Source of the DNA: Dermacentor variabilis | Lineage: Eukaryota > Arthropoda > Arachnida > Ixodida > Ixodidae | Direction: 5' to 3' | Length of the DNA: 64,000 nt | Assembly (NCBI RefSeq): GCF_050947875.1 | Contig: NC_134570.1 | Span: forward strand, 227,339,265 to 227,403,264 | Part shown: piece after piece, positions 31,560 to 41,752 of the stretch | How the letters are laid out: every line of letters begins with the position of its first letter | How positions within the stretch are numbered: position 1 is the stretch's first letter | Made by a program: the position numbers and the translations under genes | Notes under the pieces: model-generated | Databases searched by the model: none | What the model was told of the DNA's origin: nothing | Seen by the model: only the letters and a program-made list of their open reading frames with translations

Positions 31560-32842
31560 ACGGCATTTTCTCTGTGTCTGCCTTCGCTAACATCGCCGAT
31601 GAGCTGTACCAAGACCTACCGCTGCGAGTACTCATCGAGCGTCTGCGCTCTACACCTATCGACGCATTCGTTCGCCGATATCACCTCCAGGGCGGCATTC
31701 TGTACTGAAGGAACTTCCTCCCTGATAGCCCTGATCTTCTTGTCGTGCCAAAACATCTACGACACATTGTGCTCTTTGAGATGCATGACACACCCACTGC
31801 AGGACATCTTGGGGTAACCCGCACGTACGACCGCGTCCACCGCCGCTTCTATTGGCCTGGTCTCGCTCGCTCCGTCCAACGCTATGTTGCTGCCTGTGAT
31901 CCCTGCCAGCGTCGGAAAACACCTCAGGTGCTACCTTCCGGTCATCTCCAGCCGATCACCGTCCCTGCAGAACCGTTCTTTCGTGTTGGATTAGACCTCC
32001 TCGGTCCCTTTCCCACGTCATCCTCTGGGAACAAATGGGTAGCCGTTGCAGCTGATTACGCCACCCGATACGCTATTACGCGGGCTCTCCCTACCAGTTG
32101 CGCCACTGACGTCGTGGACTTTCTCTTGCGTGACATTATCTTAGTGCATGGCGCCCCGCGACAGCTGCTTACTGACCGTGGTCGTAACTTCCTCTCGAAA
32201 GTTATCGCCGACATTGTGCGTTCCTGCTCTATTCAACTCAAGCTGACTACCTCATACCACCCTCAAACCAATGGCCTGAAAGAGCGGTTAAACCGTACTC
32301 TTACCGACATGCTGTCCAAGTACGTTTCGAAGGACCACCACGACAGGGACGTTGCCCTTCCTTACGTCACATTTGCTTATAATTCTTCCCAGCACGACAC
32401 CGCCCGATTTTCTCCATTTTATCTACTCTACGGTCGCGAACCGACCTTGCCCCTTGACACGGTACTTCCTCCTGCTGCGACTTCAACAACCAAGTATGCG
32501 CGCGACGCCATCGCTCTCGCCGACCATGCACGCCAGCTTGCCTGTGCTCGACTGACGGACTCGCAAACCACGCAGCAGCGTCAGTACACCGCCCGCCACC
32601 GTGACCTACAGTTTTCGCCTGGTGCACTTGTGCTCCTGTGGTCGCCCTCTCGTCACGTCGGACTTTCAGAAAAGCTCCTTTCGCGATACACAGGGCCCTA
32701 CCGCGTGCTGCACCAGGTGACGCCTGTGACGTATGAAATTGCTCCTGTCAGCTCAACCTCGCCATCTACTCTGGCATCTAGTGATGTCGTGCACGTCAGT
32801 AGGCTCAAGAGCTACTACACTGCTTCAGAGTCCGGCCTTTAG
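31560..32842 (+). pseudogene. Gypsy F integrase, largely open
   Basis: After a TGA at 31706-31708 the frame is open from 31745 to 32842 (365 codons). It has an HHCC zinc module (CDPCQRRKTP), VGLDLLGPFPTSSSGNKW and DYATRYAITRALPTSCAT with the first aspartate, LLTDRGRNFLSKV with the second, YHPQTNGLKERLNRTLTDML with the glutamate, and a C-terminal LLSRYTGPYRVLHQV (GPY/F domain) ending at DVVHVSRLKSYY. All catalytic positions are present. No chromodomain follows. This is one of the best preserved integrases here, with B. Confidence 0.9.
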
Positions 32843-32877
32843 TCGCTCCGGGACGGCGCTTTTGCCACTGGGGGTAG

Positions 32878-33037
32878 TGCTACGGGATAGTATTTCCAAT
32901 GACGAAGAGCCGAGCAGTAAGAAGACGACGACGACGATTGGAAGCTAGCACGGGTTGTTGCCTCCTGGCCAACTGCGGCGTATTGCCTTGTAAATATACT
33001 TGTAAATAGCTCTTCATCGGTGTCTTCCTACGTAACA
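32878..33037 (+). repeat. Gypsy F 3' LTR
   Basis: 160 bp, TGCTACGGG to CGTAACA, right after the purine-rich CACTGGGGGTAG tract (32866-32877) that would prime plus-strand DNA synthesis. Confidence 0.9.
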
Positions 33038-33212
33038 ATATCTTAATTTACGAATGGTCGCCGGTGGTTTCGAAAGGCGCATCCACTTGGAATCAATTTC
33101 TAGAAATACACCAGACGTCAATAATGGCATTAAGTAATTACCAGTGCAATGTCCTTCTGTGGTATTCAATCGTTATTAAAAATAATTGCTGCGGTTTCGC
33201 GTGCAAGAACTA

Positions 33213-34795
33213 AGGATGGATAGATGGATGGATGGATGGATGAATGGATGGATGTTATGAGCGTTCTGTTTGGAACGGGGCGGTGGGTTGCACCACCAAG
33301 CTTTTGCTATTATACTGCCTAATATCCTACCTAGGTTAAACAATAAAAAAAAAAAGAAAGAAAAACGATGAACTACCACACCCAAATTTTCTTATCCCCT
33401 ATTTCCAACTGTGCTTTTGTACGTCTCTGCCTTCTGTAATTTCCCTACTTTTCTTCCACCAATCCTCCAATCGCCTCTTACTAATGCCTGTTGCAGACAT
33501 GTTTACTTTCCCACTGCTCATGCTGAACCCCAGGGCTTCAAGAAGGCCAGTGGTGCCTAAATCGACCATTGGGTAGACGTCTTCACATTCTAATAAAATA
33601 TGATCCATAGTCACGCTAGCTTTACCGCAGAAACACATGTTTCTTCCTTCTTATATTTCGCTTTATAGGTGCGTGTTCTAAGGCATCCCAATCTCGCTTC
33701 GAAAAGTAATGAGCTCTCCTCTGAGTTATCATAAATTGTTTCTTTCCTGATTTCGTTTTTTCCTTTTGAGTAGTTACTCATGACAGGTTTCTTTTCCATT
33801 GTCGCCACCCATGAGATCATTTCAGCTTCTCTGACTTTGTGCTTGACCTTCTTTGTTGCTGTGTTGCCCACCCTACAGGCTGCATACTTGCTGGTAAGCT
33901 TCCTAGTTCCTTTCCTCCACTGTGAATCAATGTGTTTCCTGTACAGATACCTGAACACTCTCCCAACCCATTTACTTTCTTCCATATTCCTCAGCCATTC
34001 TTGGTACTCCATTTTACTACGAGCTTCCCTCACTTCAAAACTAGTCCAGCCCATATCACCCTGCACTGCTTCATTTGTATTCTTCCCGCGAGTGCCCAAT
34101 GCGAGGCGACCCACTGACCCTTGTTTCCCATGGATTCCTGATTGAACCCCTGATTTAAAGCAAACAACCGCACTTCCAAAAGCAAGTCCTGGAACCATTA
34201 CACCTTTCCCCATACCTCGGAGGACCTCGTACCTATTGTATCCCCATAGCGCTCCGTGCTTCATTATGGCTGCATTTCTCTTCCACTTGACTGTTATTGT
34301 TTTTTCCGGTGTTTCCATATATCTATTGCCTTTGTTTATCCATATACCAAGGTATTTATATTCAGTTACCCGAGGTATTTCCTGGCCCTGTATCGCCACT
34401 GTCTGTTCAGTGTTTTCTTCAAATACCCATAACACCTTATTTTCTAACACTAAATTTCAAACCAAAATTGTTGCCTTCCTGCCCACAGATATTAGCCAGA
34501 CGTTGCAAATCACTTTGCTTGTTAGCTAGCAACACAATGTCATCCGCATAAATTAAACCTGGGAGCTGCTGCTCTATTACTGTACCCGCCTGTTTGTATG
34601 AGAGATTAAACCCGATATTACTTCCTTCTAGAGCGCTCTCCATCCTCACCACGTACATTATAAATAGCAGTGGGGATAAAGGGCACCCCTGCCTCAGTCC
34701 CTTGTTGATATGAACTTTCTCCTCGCTCCTCATCCCTTCCCATTCAACGCAAACAGTTACTTCTAGGTCTCTAGGTTTTCTAGATATGATTATGA
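33213..34795 (-). mobile_element. LINE K2, 5'-truncated, minus strand
   Basis: Starts on the minus strand within the RT and ends in the CATCCATC tail at about 33213-33256. It is the best preserved of the three K copies across the RT and C-terminus. A minus-strand SINE lies just beyond its truncated 5' side. The neighbouring sequence between 33042 and 33212 has no recognisable feature. Confidence 0.85.
33399..34733 (-). pseudogene. LINE K2 reverse transcriptase and C-terminus
   Basis: Segment 34733-34437 has EEKVHINKGLRQGCPLSPLL and LPGLIYADDIVLLANKQSDL, with the catalytic YADD intact. After a frame break, 34450-33611 shows VTEYKYLGIWINKGNRYMET (thumb), AIMKHGALWGYNRYEVLRGM and DMGWTSFEVREARSKMEYQE. 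The last part, 33638-33399, carries CFCGKASVTMDHILLEC, a C-terminal CCHC-type motif. Two frameshifts divide it. The RT would work with the endonuclease seen in K1. Confidence 0.87.
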
Positions 34796-34819
34796 GACGC
34801 GGCCTAGCGGGGCAGGTCC

Positions 34820-34972
34820 GGATTACTTTTGAACACCTGGGGTTCTTTCTTTAACGTGCACCCAATGCACGGGCATTTTTGCATTTCGTCCCCGTCGAAA
34901 TGCGGCCGCCGGGATTCGATCTCGCGACCTCGCGCTTAGCCACTAAGCATCTACGGTGGGCCATGCAGTGGC
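34820..34972 (-). mobile_element. SINE (Ruka-like), minus strand
   Basis: On the minus strand: CTTAGTGGCTAAGCGCGAGG and GAGATCGAATCCC (box B-like), GCGGCCGCATTTCGACGGGG, then GTGCACGTTAAAGAAAGAAC and CCAGGTGTTCAAAAGTAATC. The order equals the copy at 4388-4628, but the 3' part with the ATT tail is lost. Confidence 0.82.
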
Positions 34973-36269
34973 AATGAAGACGTGCTGCCAAGCCTGGCCA
35001 AATGCTTTGGGAGTTGCACGCGTACGAAACGCTTACCTGTGCATCAGTGAGGTTTGGGTTGGCGTGCGATTGAAGCAAGACCCTTGTGCAATCGGTAGAG
35101 CCCCGGCTGGCGGCATAGTGCAGTGCTGTACGTCTGCGCCAAGCATGAGAGGATCATGACACGCGTATCCTACGACGGCTCATAAATTTACCGCGAGCTG
35201 CTAGCAGTAATAAATTAGCATTCAAACAAATATTAGCACTATGAATTAGGAGCTTCCAGTGTAGTATATACTTACGGACAGATCAAGAACACAGCCAAAC
35301 TGTCCCTCAAAGGGAGCAAGGGAGCCTACATGCAAGCGCTATTTTAGGGTGGTGACAACATAATATTTGACCGCTATTGATACCGACAATATTGTTGAGT
35401 AGCCATTTCGATTCCAAATATGAGTAGAAGTCGTGGCGCACTCCTTTTGTCACGCTCTGATGTACCCATGTTGGCACCCGATCTATTAAAGTTATTTTTT
35501 TAGTTTTATACCAATGCGCACACGAAACCTCTATACATCTTTGATATACCAGTTGCCTTCTCCTTTTATTTTAGCACATCAAAGTTATTTACTATTGCAT
35601 GTCATGCTACATGAATAAAGCAACAAGTTACAAGGCATTGTGCTGCGCTCGCATTATCAGAGCAACCACCTCGATGGTCCGAATAAATGTTTTTTCTCTC
35701 TCTCTCTCGCACCAAGAATGTCAACTGTATTAATTAGCATTGCCGTTGCCTTCCACTTGTACGTAACATATAAGAGGTGCTTTTCCAAGTGTGTTGTAAT
35801 AAAGATTGCGGTTACTATCCTGTCTAACTAAAACGTAGACGTACCGTGTACTGCGCTCAGACAGGCTATATGTCTCTGGCTGCCGAGGCCAAAGTTTATG
35901 GGGAAAGTCAATTAATTTCACGTCACCAAAGGTTGCGAGAAACCTGGTCTGTCGGCTGGTCTTTCGCTATTTTGATTCCCACATCCTATAATTTTGTCGG
36001 AAAGTTTAACCCGCTAATTTAGCTTGTGGCCGCAAGTGCCCCTACAAAGGCTGTCACCAGCCTAAGACAGAGTTTGCATGTGGGCTTCCTTGGCAACATG
36101 CACAAAGGCGAGAGAAGTCCACCGGCAGCCGACGGCACCTTTACTGATGATGACCTTAATGACTTTGGCACATCAAGGTCAGATTGGCCAAGAGTCGGGC
36201 ATGCGTGTTCAGGTAATAAAGTTAAAATCTTTAATTTTGATGAATAAATTAAAGTGAGGAAAGCTCAAA
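34973..36269. other. No recognised gene
   Basis: Mostly AT-rich. It contains a CT-repeat at about 35694-35710 after GAATAAATG, which may mark the 3' end of an unrecognised plus-strand retroelement. The plus frame 36026-36247 has no known domain. Confidence 0.55.
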
Positions 36270-37480
36270 ACGATTCAGTAGACAGTCATTAAATAAAAAG
36301 AAAAGGCACATATAATATAAGTGAGGCAACAAGGAAAGAATAAAATAAATAAAGCGGTCGACAATGACCTCGGTTTCATGCAATAATTATTTTTTCTATG
36401 GCGATAAATACATTTCTGTGTGAGCGCCCAAGCACAGACGCTCCCACAGAAAGCAGTACCGGAGTGTTCAATGGCGGGGCGAGCTGTCGCGCTGTAATTT
36501 CTAATGTCCTTTTTCTCAGGGAGGAGAAAGGCCAGCATTGTATTAAATAGTGTTCAACCTTTTCTAATGATTTGCAGAAATAGCACAAAGGGGAAATTGC
36601 CAGACCAGATCAGTGCATGTATAAATTTAAGGGTGTGACTCGACAACGCAGCCTCGTTAATGTCCCTTCCGCCTGTCTCATTTTGCGAAATTTCCTGCTC
36701 CAAGGGAATTGTAAGTGGTGTAGTTCTGAGGATGATGCTAGTTTTGATATTGATGTTAAGAGGATGTATCTTCTAAACCTGACAGACGTGATGAAACCTG
36801 TGGCTGGAAGAAGGGTAAACACAGGGCCTGTAATAGAACCCCTGGCCAAGCTGTCTGCCGTTTCATTCATAAATATGCTGTTGTGCCAGGTACCCATATT
36901 AATCATAAACTGCGCAAATGACATGGAGCCAGTGAGTAGAAAGCTTTTTAATATATGCGGCTCGCCGGCAGCAGTGAGGTGCACGGCGATAAAAAGTATG
37001 TTAATATTACTGCGGTTGCCCCAGCATACACACGCTGTAAATGGTGCTCCCCGTTCATTCTTTCCTGCTACAGCCATGGGCGAATTGTGCTTGCGGCCTT
37101 CCTCGACCATGATTTGCTCACAACGGACACAGCATACGTGCTTACATGGTTCGAAGTGTATGAAGTTGATAGCTGCATGCATGAAAAGGCCCGCAAAAGT
37201 GGCTTCCGAAGGTGATGCCCACGAAACCGATTTGTCCATATTGAGACTAAGTGGGGCACCAAGTGTGAGCCACACATTAGCGGCCCACCGAATGAAAAGA
37301 AACGTGCAGCTTGGAAAGAAGCTAAAGCTAAATGCCGGGTAGTGCATGTCGCTGTGTTGGCTGCGGCAGCAGATTCCTGCGCCACCTCATTGCTTCGCAG
37401 TGCAAGTTGCTCATCTTTAAAAGCGACTGTCGCTGCAAACAGGTGGGACACTCTGAGCAATCTGCTTGCGCTGCAGGTTG
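36270..37480 (-). pseudogene. LINE fragment with RNase H and C-terminal zinc motif
   Basis: The minus strand at about 36870 reads HNSIFMNETADSLARGSITG, which fits the end of the RNase H domain found in I-like LINEs (G..GNE.AD.LA). Downstream, 36588-36376 carries CYFCKSLEKVEHYLIQC, a CCHC-type C-terminal motif followed by WPFSSLRKR. Both belong to one reading direction. The earlier part of RNase H (up to about 37480) is scrambled by frame changes. The long open frame on the plus strand here is a shadow. Confidence 0.65.
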
Positions 37481-37828
37481 TCGCTCGTTACCAGACCGCC
37501 ATGTGTGACGACGGTGAGCCGTTTACGAGCCCGTGTCAATGATTCCAGCGTATCTCGACATGAAAATTTTATTTCTACTCTTGCACGAGAATGTACACTG
37601 CCTGTCTTCTCCCAATAAGTCGCATATTCTGTTACCTCGCCTGTGGCTTGTTTGTATGGGCGTCAGTAGAGGCGCTTTGGTCTCCTGGCAATTAGAATGC
37701 ACCAACTACGCTGTAGCAAAGACACCGACGCATGCCGCCTAGCCGGCACACCGAGTACGGTGCGTACCAGCATACGCTACCGGTGAAAAGCGGCCATGTT
37801 AGATTTTTCTCCAAAAAGCTGCACTTCC

Positions 37829-39063
37829 GGATGGATGGATGGATGTTATGAGCGTCCCCTTTGGAACGGGGCGGTGGTTTGCGCCACCAAGTTCTTGCTA
37901 TTCACACGTGTACATATCTTTATCGGGCGACCACGTTTCGCCGCCTAACAAATGTTATCGCACAGCGCGGGACGCGCCTGCAGGTATCCGAAGTTTCTGG
38001 AAAATTATCGATGCTTCTATCCACTGTCTGTTGTCGCCGAACCTTGTGTTATCTGATTACATCACGTGACGCGAATGGTGTAGAACTTTGTGGAAGGCAC
38101 GCAGGTCCCAACGATTAGTCTGAACATTCGACGACTACTGTATAAAATTCGATGTGCTTGATCAGCTGATCAGATTTTCGACGATCGCCGACCGTGTTGG
38201 CCGCTATATTTGTGCTATAAGTGTAGCCTCTTTTTGTGGGCACAGGTTCGCCCAATAAAAGTTAGTTTTGTCTTTCACAGTATTGCTACTGTGTTCTTTA
38301 ATGTCACCACCATGTGACACTACTATATTGCCTAATGTCCTACCTAGGTTAAACAATAAAAAGAAAAAGAAAACACTATGAAATCCCACAACCAAATTTT
38401 CTGATCCCCTATTGCGAACTGTGCTTTTGTACGTTGCCGTTTTTTGTCGTTTCCCTACTTTTCTTCCACCAATCCTCCAATCGCCTCTTACTAATGTGTA
38501 CTGCGGACATGTTTACTTTTCAACTGCTCTCTCTGAACCCAAGGGCTTCAAGGAGGCCAGTGGTGCCTAAATCCACCGCTGGGTAGACGTCTTCACATTC
38601 TAATAAAACATGCTCTATAGTCTCCCTAGTTTTACCGCAGCAAGCACATACTTTTTCCGTCTTATACCTCGCTTTATAGGTGCGTGTTCTGACGCGTCCC
38701 GATCTTGCTTCGAAAAGTAATGAGCTTCCCTTTGAGTTATCATAAATGGCTTTTTTCCTGATTTCTTTTTTTCCTCTTAAGTATTTACTCATGGCAGGTT
38801 TCTTTTCCATTGCCGCCACCCATTATATTATTTGAGCATCTCTGACTTTCCGCATGACGTTCTTTGTTGCTGTGTTGCCCACCCTAGAGGCCGCATACTT
38901 GCTGGTAAGCTTCCTAGTTCTTTTCCTCCACTGTGAATTAATGTTTTTCCTTTACAGATACCTGAACACTCGCCTAGCCCATTTACTTTCTTCCATATTG
39001 CTCAGCCGTTCTTGATACTCCATTTTACTGCGAGCTTCCCTCACTTCAAAACTAGTCCAGTCC
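37829..39063 (-). mobile_element. LINE K3, 3' fragment split by a solo LTR
   Basis: Third copy of family K. The minus strand reads from 39063 to 38324 and then, beyond the solo LTR, from 37901 to the CATCCATC tail at 37829-37843. The frame 38819-38520 has MSKYLRGKKEIRKKAIYDNS, then CACCGKTRETIEHVLLEC (CCHC-type) and DLGTTGLLEALGF, matching K2. Joining both sides restores the TTGCTAT-TATATTGCC sequence seen uninterrupted in K2 near 33305. Confidence 0.85.
37902..38319 (+). repeat. Solo LTR of gypsy A/B family
   Basis: A 418-bp LTR, TCACACGTG (first G changed) to CATGTGACA, aligned along its length with the B LTR. It has a TATAAAAT box near 38140 and AATAAAAG near 38256. Flanks are CTAT (37898-37901) and CTAC (38320-38323), a 4-bp target duplication with one change. 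No internal sequence is present, as expected after recombination between two LTRs. Confidence 0.92.
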
Positions 39064-39188
39064 GCTTCCTGGTTGAGCAGAGCCATCTGGCGTCCACGTA
39101 CGTAAGTTCCATGAACTGCCATTGCTTACTTTGTAGCATTGAGGAAGGTACAGTTTCAATTCTCTAAAGTTGGTTCTTTTTTCTACGC

Positions 39189-39342
39189 GCGGGAGGTCGC
39201 GAGACCAAATCGTGGTTGCGGCGGCCGCACTTCGATCGGGGTGACATGCAAAGACGCTCGTGTCCCGTCCGTTGGAGGCCCGTTAAGCAAACCCAGGTGG
39301 TCAAAACTAATTCGCATTCCTCTATTACGACGTGCCTATACA
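39189..39342 (+). mobile_element. SINE (Ruka-like), partial
   Basis: It starts at GCGGGAGGTCGCGAGACCAA (box B region), then GCGGCCGCACTTCGATCGGG, AACCCAGGTGGTCAAAACTA and TCTATTACGACGTGCCTATA. The tRNA-like 5' end and the ATT tail are missing. Confidence 0.8.
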
Positions 39343-39951
39343 CCTTTTCATCGGGCGAGGCGGAAAGGGCGTGCGGCGAGCCTTTGCTACTCTGGCTTGG
39401 GCGATCCGGCGCAGCGATGCTTGAAAGTATTGTTGCCGCGTGCTGCGGAACGATTTCGAGATGCTTTAGATCGTACTTTGTGAAATTCACGCAATGCCCA
39501 TTCATATAACGTCGTCGGGGAAGCCTTTCGGTGCATCGGTAACTACAGTACGTGAATATATCTCTTGGGGGCGCAAACATATGACGCCCATTATCAGCCG
39601 CAGTGTGTATATGTGTTGTGAACTATTTTGCGTATATCGGTTTTAATTCAACGAAGAGAATCAGTGTCTCTCTATTACCAGCATGAAATGGTAAATCTGC
39701 TCACTGTCTGATTGCTTGGCTTAGGGACTGAACCTAAGAGCGCATGCTAGTGTACGGCCAACCTAAGGACACCACGAAGCATCTAAGCGGCAGGCGCTAT
39801 CAAATATGTGTGGTACACTGGAACCTTTCTCCCGCATTTCAAGTCTAGTAGGCTTGAAATTACTATATGTCTACGCTAGCATCCTGCATGAGGCCGATGG
39901 CACTGTTCAGCACAGCGATCACTGCGGTTGGTGAACCAGCATGATACATAT
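39343..39951. other. No recognised gene
   Basis: I see no protein family or structured repeat. The stretch ends at ATAT (39948-39951), the left target duplication of gypsy C. Confidence 0.55.
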
Positions 39952-40129
39952 TGTTACGCGAAGGGGTCAGTAAGACGAGCAACTATTTACAGGTTATATC
40001 TACAACAGCGGTTGCAGCGCTGACCGGTTGGATGCACAGCGCGAGCCCAGTTCGTTCTTCCTCCTCTTTTCTCGAGTGATCGCGCCCACGCGCCTCTTTC
40101 AAACAATCAAATACTACATGTGTGTAGCA
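39952..40129 (-). repeat. Gypsy C 3' LTR
   Basis: 178 bp; on the plus strand TGTTACGCGAAG to GTGTAGCA. It aligns with 52576-52756 through CAGTAAGACGAGCAACTATT, CAACAGCGGTTGCAGC and GCGCGAGCCCAGTTCGTTCT. About 90 percent identical by eye. Confidence 0.9.
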
Positions 40130-40134
40130 TAATC

Positions 40135-40680
40135 CCTCGGCGGCAGAAGCGACGTCCCAGAGCGTCTAAATGTCATCACTGGGAGGGTGATACTGCTTCA
40201 GTCGTGTAACGTGCACGATATCACTGGACTGGGAAGCAGATGGGGCGTCAGGGGCGATCTCGTAGGTGACGGGAGTCACGGCACGAAGTACTCGGTATGG
40301 GCGTGTGTAACGAGACAGCCCTTTCTCTGACAGGTCGATCTGACGCGACGGAGACCATATATAAGCACCAAAGAACCAGGCGGCAAGTGCACGTCCCGGT
40401 ATCGCCGGCCTTACAAACGCCTTTCACTTTCTTGGGATTTCAGTAGGTGTTCACGAGCAAGTTCCCTTGCGTCGGCTTAGCGGGCGATGGCGTCAAGTTC
40501 ATATTCACTGGTCGGTGCCGCGTGAACAGGGACGGCTTTGTCGAGGGGCAGTACTGGTTCTGGGCCGAACAGAAGGAAAAATGGGGAATAACCGGATGTG
40601 TCGTGGCGCGAGGAATTATAAGCAAATGTGACAAATGGCACAGCGAGGTCCCAGTCAGTGTGGTCCGAAGAGACATATTT
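40135..40680 (-). pseudogene. Gypsy C integrase C-terminal part
   Basis: The minus strand from 40680 (AAATATGTCTC) gives KYVSSDHTDWDLAVPFVTFA, YNSSRHDTSGYSPFFLLFGP and later, out of frame, a GLSRYTRPYRVLRAV stretch (GPY region with RPY) and DIVHVTRLKQYH. It continues directly the integrase that stops at LTDMLA near 46632; a LINE with gypsy B inside separates them. Confidence 0.85.
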
Positions 40681-41150
40681 CAATCAATCAATCAATTAAT
40701 CAATTTTATTTACCAGAAAAAAAAGAACTGGAGGGACACCTAAGCAAAAAGCTGTCGCAGCAGCTTGACGGAGGCCCAGGGTCCCTTACATGGCAGTAGC
40801 ATTCACATGATGTATACACTGAAGTCTTTACACACAACAAACATTACACATCGTACGTATGCATAAAAATAACATTTTACGCTTGAATGCACTATAAAGA
40901 AAGAAAGTAGTCACGCAAACTATTCTTATTTAGCGTAGCTGTGTGCTTATATTTGTTTAGTACAGTCGGTATATTATGTGTTAAGGACTGCAGGCTGTAA
41001 TTGTTTCGAAACCATGGTACCTTCCACACCTCTGGGTTTCGTGTAGTATGTTTCGTGTGAGTGCAGAGTTCTAGCTGAGCAAGGGATGTAAAATAATTCT
41101 TAAAATATTCGGATGAGAAGTAAATCGTTTCTAGTAATCTGTGTTCATAT
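40681..41150 (-). mobile_element. LINE M, 3' part (jockey/CR1-like)
   Basis: The minus frame ending at 40892 has a typical LINE C-terminus: YEHRLLETIYFSSEYFKNYF and LNKYKHTATLNKNSLRDYFL. The 3' UTR has a stem-loop at 40732-40786 and ends in an ATTGATTGATTG tail (40681-40701). The 5' part of the same copy is at 46379-46631, beyond gypsy B. Confidence 0.82.
40732..40786 (-). other. LINE M 3'-end stem-loop
   Basis: AGGGAC (40732-40737) pairs with GTCCCT (40781-40786), and inside AAGCTG (40749-40754) pairs with CAGCTT (40761-40766). Same layout as 1794-1834, 48048-48097 and 49429-49478. Confidence 0.6.
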
Positions 41151-41567
41151 TGACACGTGTACTTATCTTTATCGGGCAACTACGTTTCACCGCTTAACAA
41201 CTGTAATCCCACAGCGAGGGACGCGCCTGCATGTATCCGACGTTTCTGGAAAGTTATCGACGCTTCTATCCGCGTGTCTGTTGTCGCCGAACCTTGTGTT
41301 ATCAGATTTCATCGCGTGACACGAATGGTGTAGAACTTTGTGGAAGACACGCGGGTCCCATCAGTTAATCTGGAACATTCGACGACTGATCTATAAAAGT
41401 CGACGCGCTTGACCCGCTGATCAGTTTTCCGACGATCGCCGACCGTGTTCGCCGCTATAGTTGTGCTATAAGTGTCGCCTGTTTTTGTGGGCACAGGTTC
41501 GCCCAATAAAAGCTAGTTTTGTATTCCACCGTATTGCTTCTTTCTTCACCGTCACTACCACGTGACA
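41151..41567 (+). repeat. Gypsy B 5' LTR with promoter and poly(A) signal
   Basis: 417 bp, TGACACGTG to CACGTGACA, so the terminal 9 bp are an exact inverted repeat. A TATAAAA box at 41392-41398 and an AATAAA signal at 41505-41510 place transcription start and polyadenylation in the usual order. Confidence 0.93.
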
Positions 41568-41581
41568 TCTGGTGGAGGTGC
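41568..41581 (+). promoter_or_regulatory. Presumed primer-binding site of gypsy B
   Basis: TCTGGTGGAGGTGC directly follows the LTR. The same 14 nt follow the LTR in A (6549-6562) and E (minus, 20262-20275), and similar GTGGAGGTG or GGGGAGGTGG occurs in D and C. The TGG fits pairing with a tRNA 3' CCA; which tRNA is not determined. Confidence 0.65.
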
Positions 41582-41752
41582 TTTTCGTCCATGTACAGGA
41601 CGCCCCCGACAAGCCGTGATCCCAGCCCAGACCGCAAACAGAACACCAACGTAGTCCCGGACCACCGAGCAAGCCGCCGTCTTCAACAGCTGCCCCCGGA
41701 GCACGGACTTTTACCTGAGAAGACCAAGAAGATTGTGGCCAAGGCAACCGCA

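Larger units (their letters stand above)
27914..33037 (+). mobile_element. Ty3/gypsy F, complete structure with stop codons
   Basis: Both LTRs are 160 bp, with 8 differences by eye, about 95 percent identical. ATAT duplications at 27910-27913 and 33038-33041 show a complete insertion. Order: LTR, gag, protease, RT, RNase H, integrase, a GGGGGTAG purine tract, LTR. Gag is in one frame with two stops, and pol is in one frame up to a single frameshift near 31490. Only a few lesions separate it from a coding element. Its lineage is shared with C and D. Confidence 0.92.

Noticed and set aside
36617..37342. 241-codon open frame on the plus strand as a host gene
   Set aside because: It has no recognised domain and lies antisense to the LINE RNase H and zinc motifs read on the minus strand.
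41519..41752. Upstream ATG at 41519 as the gag start
   Set aside because: It lies within the LTR before the poly(A)-side end and has no counterpart in A; the ATG at 41753 matches A and E gag.
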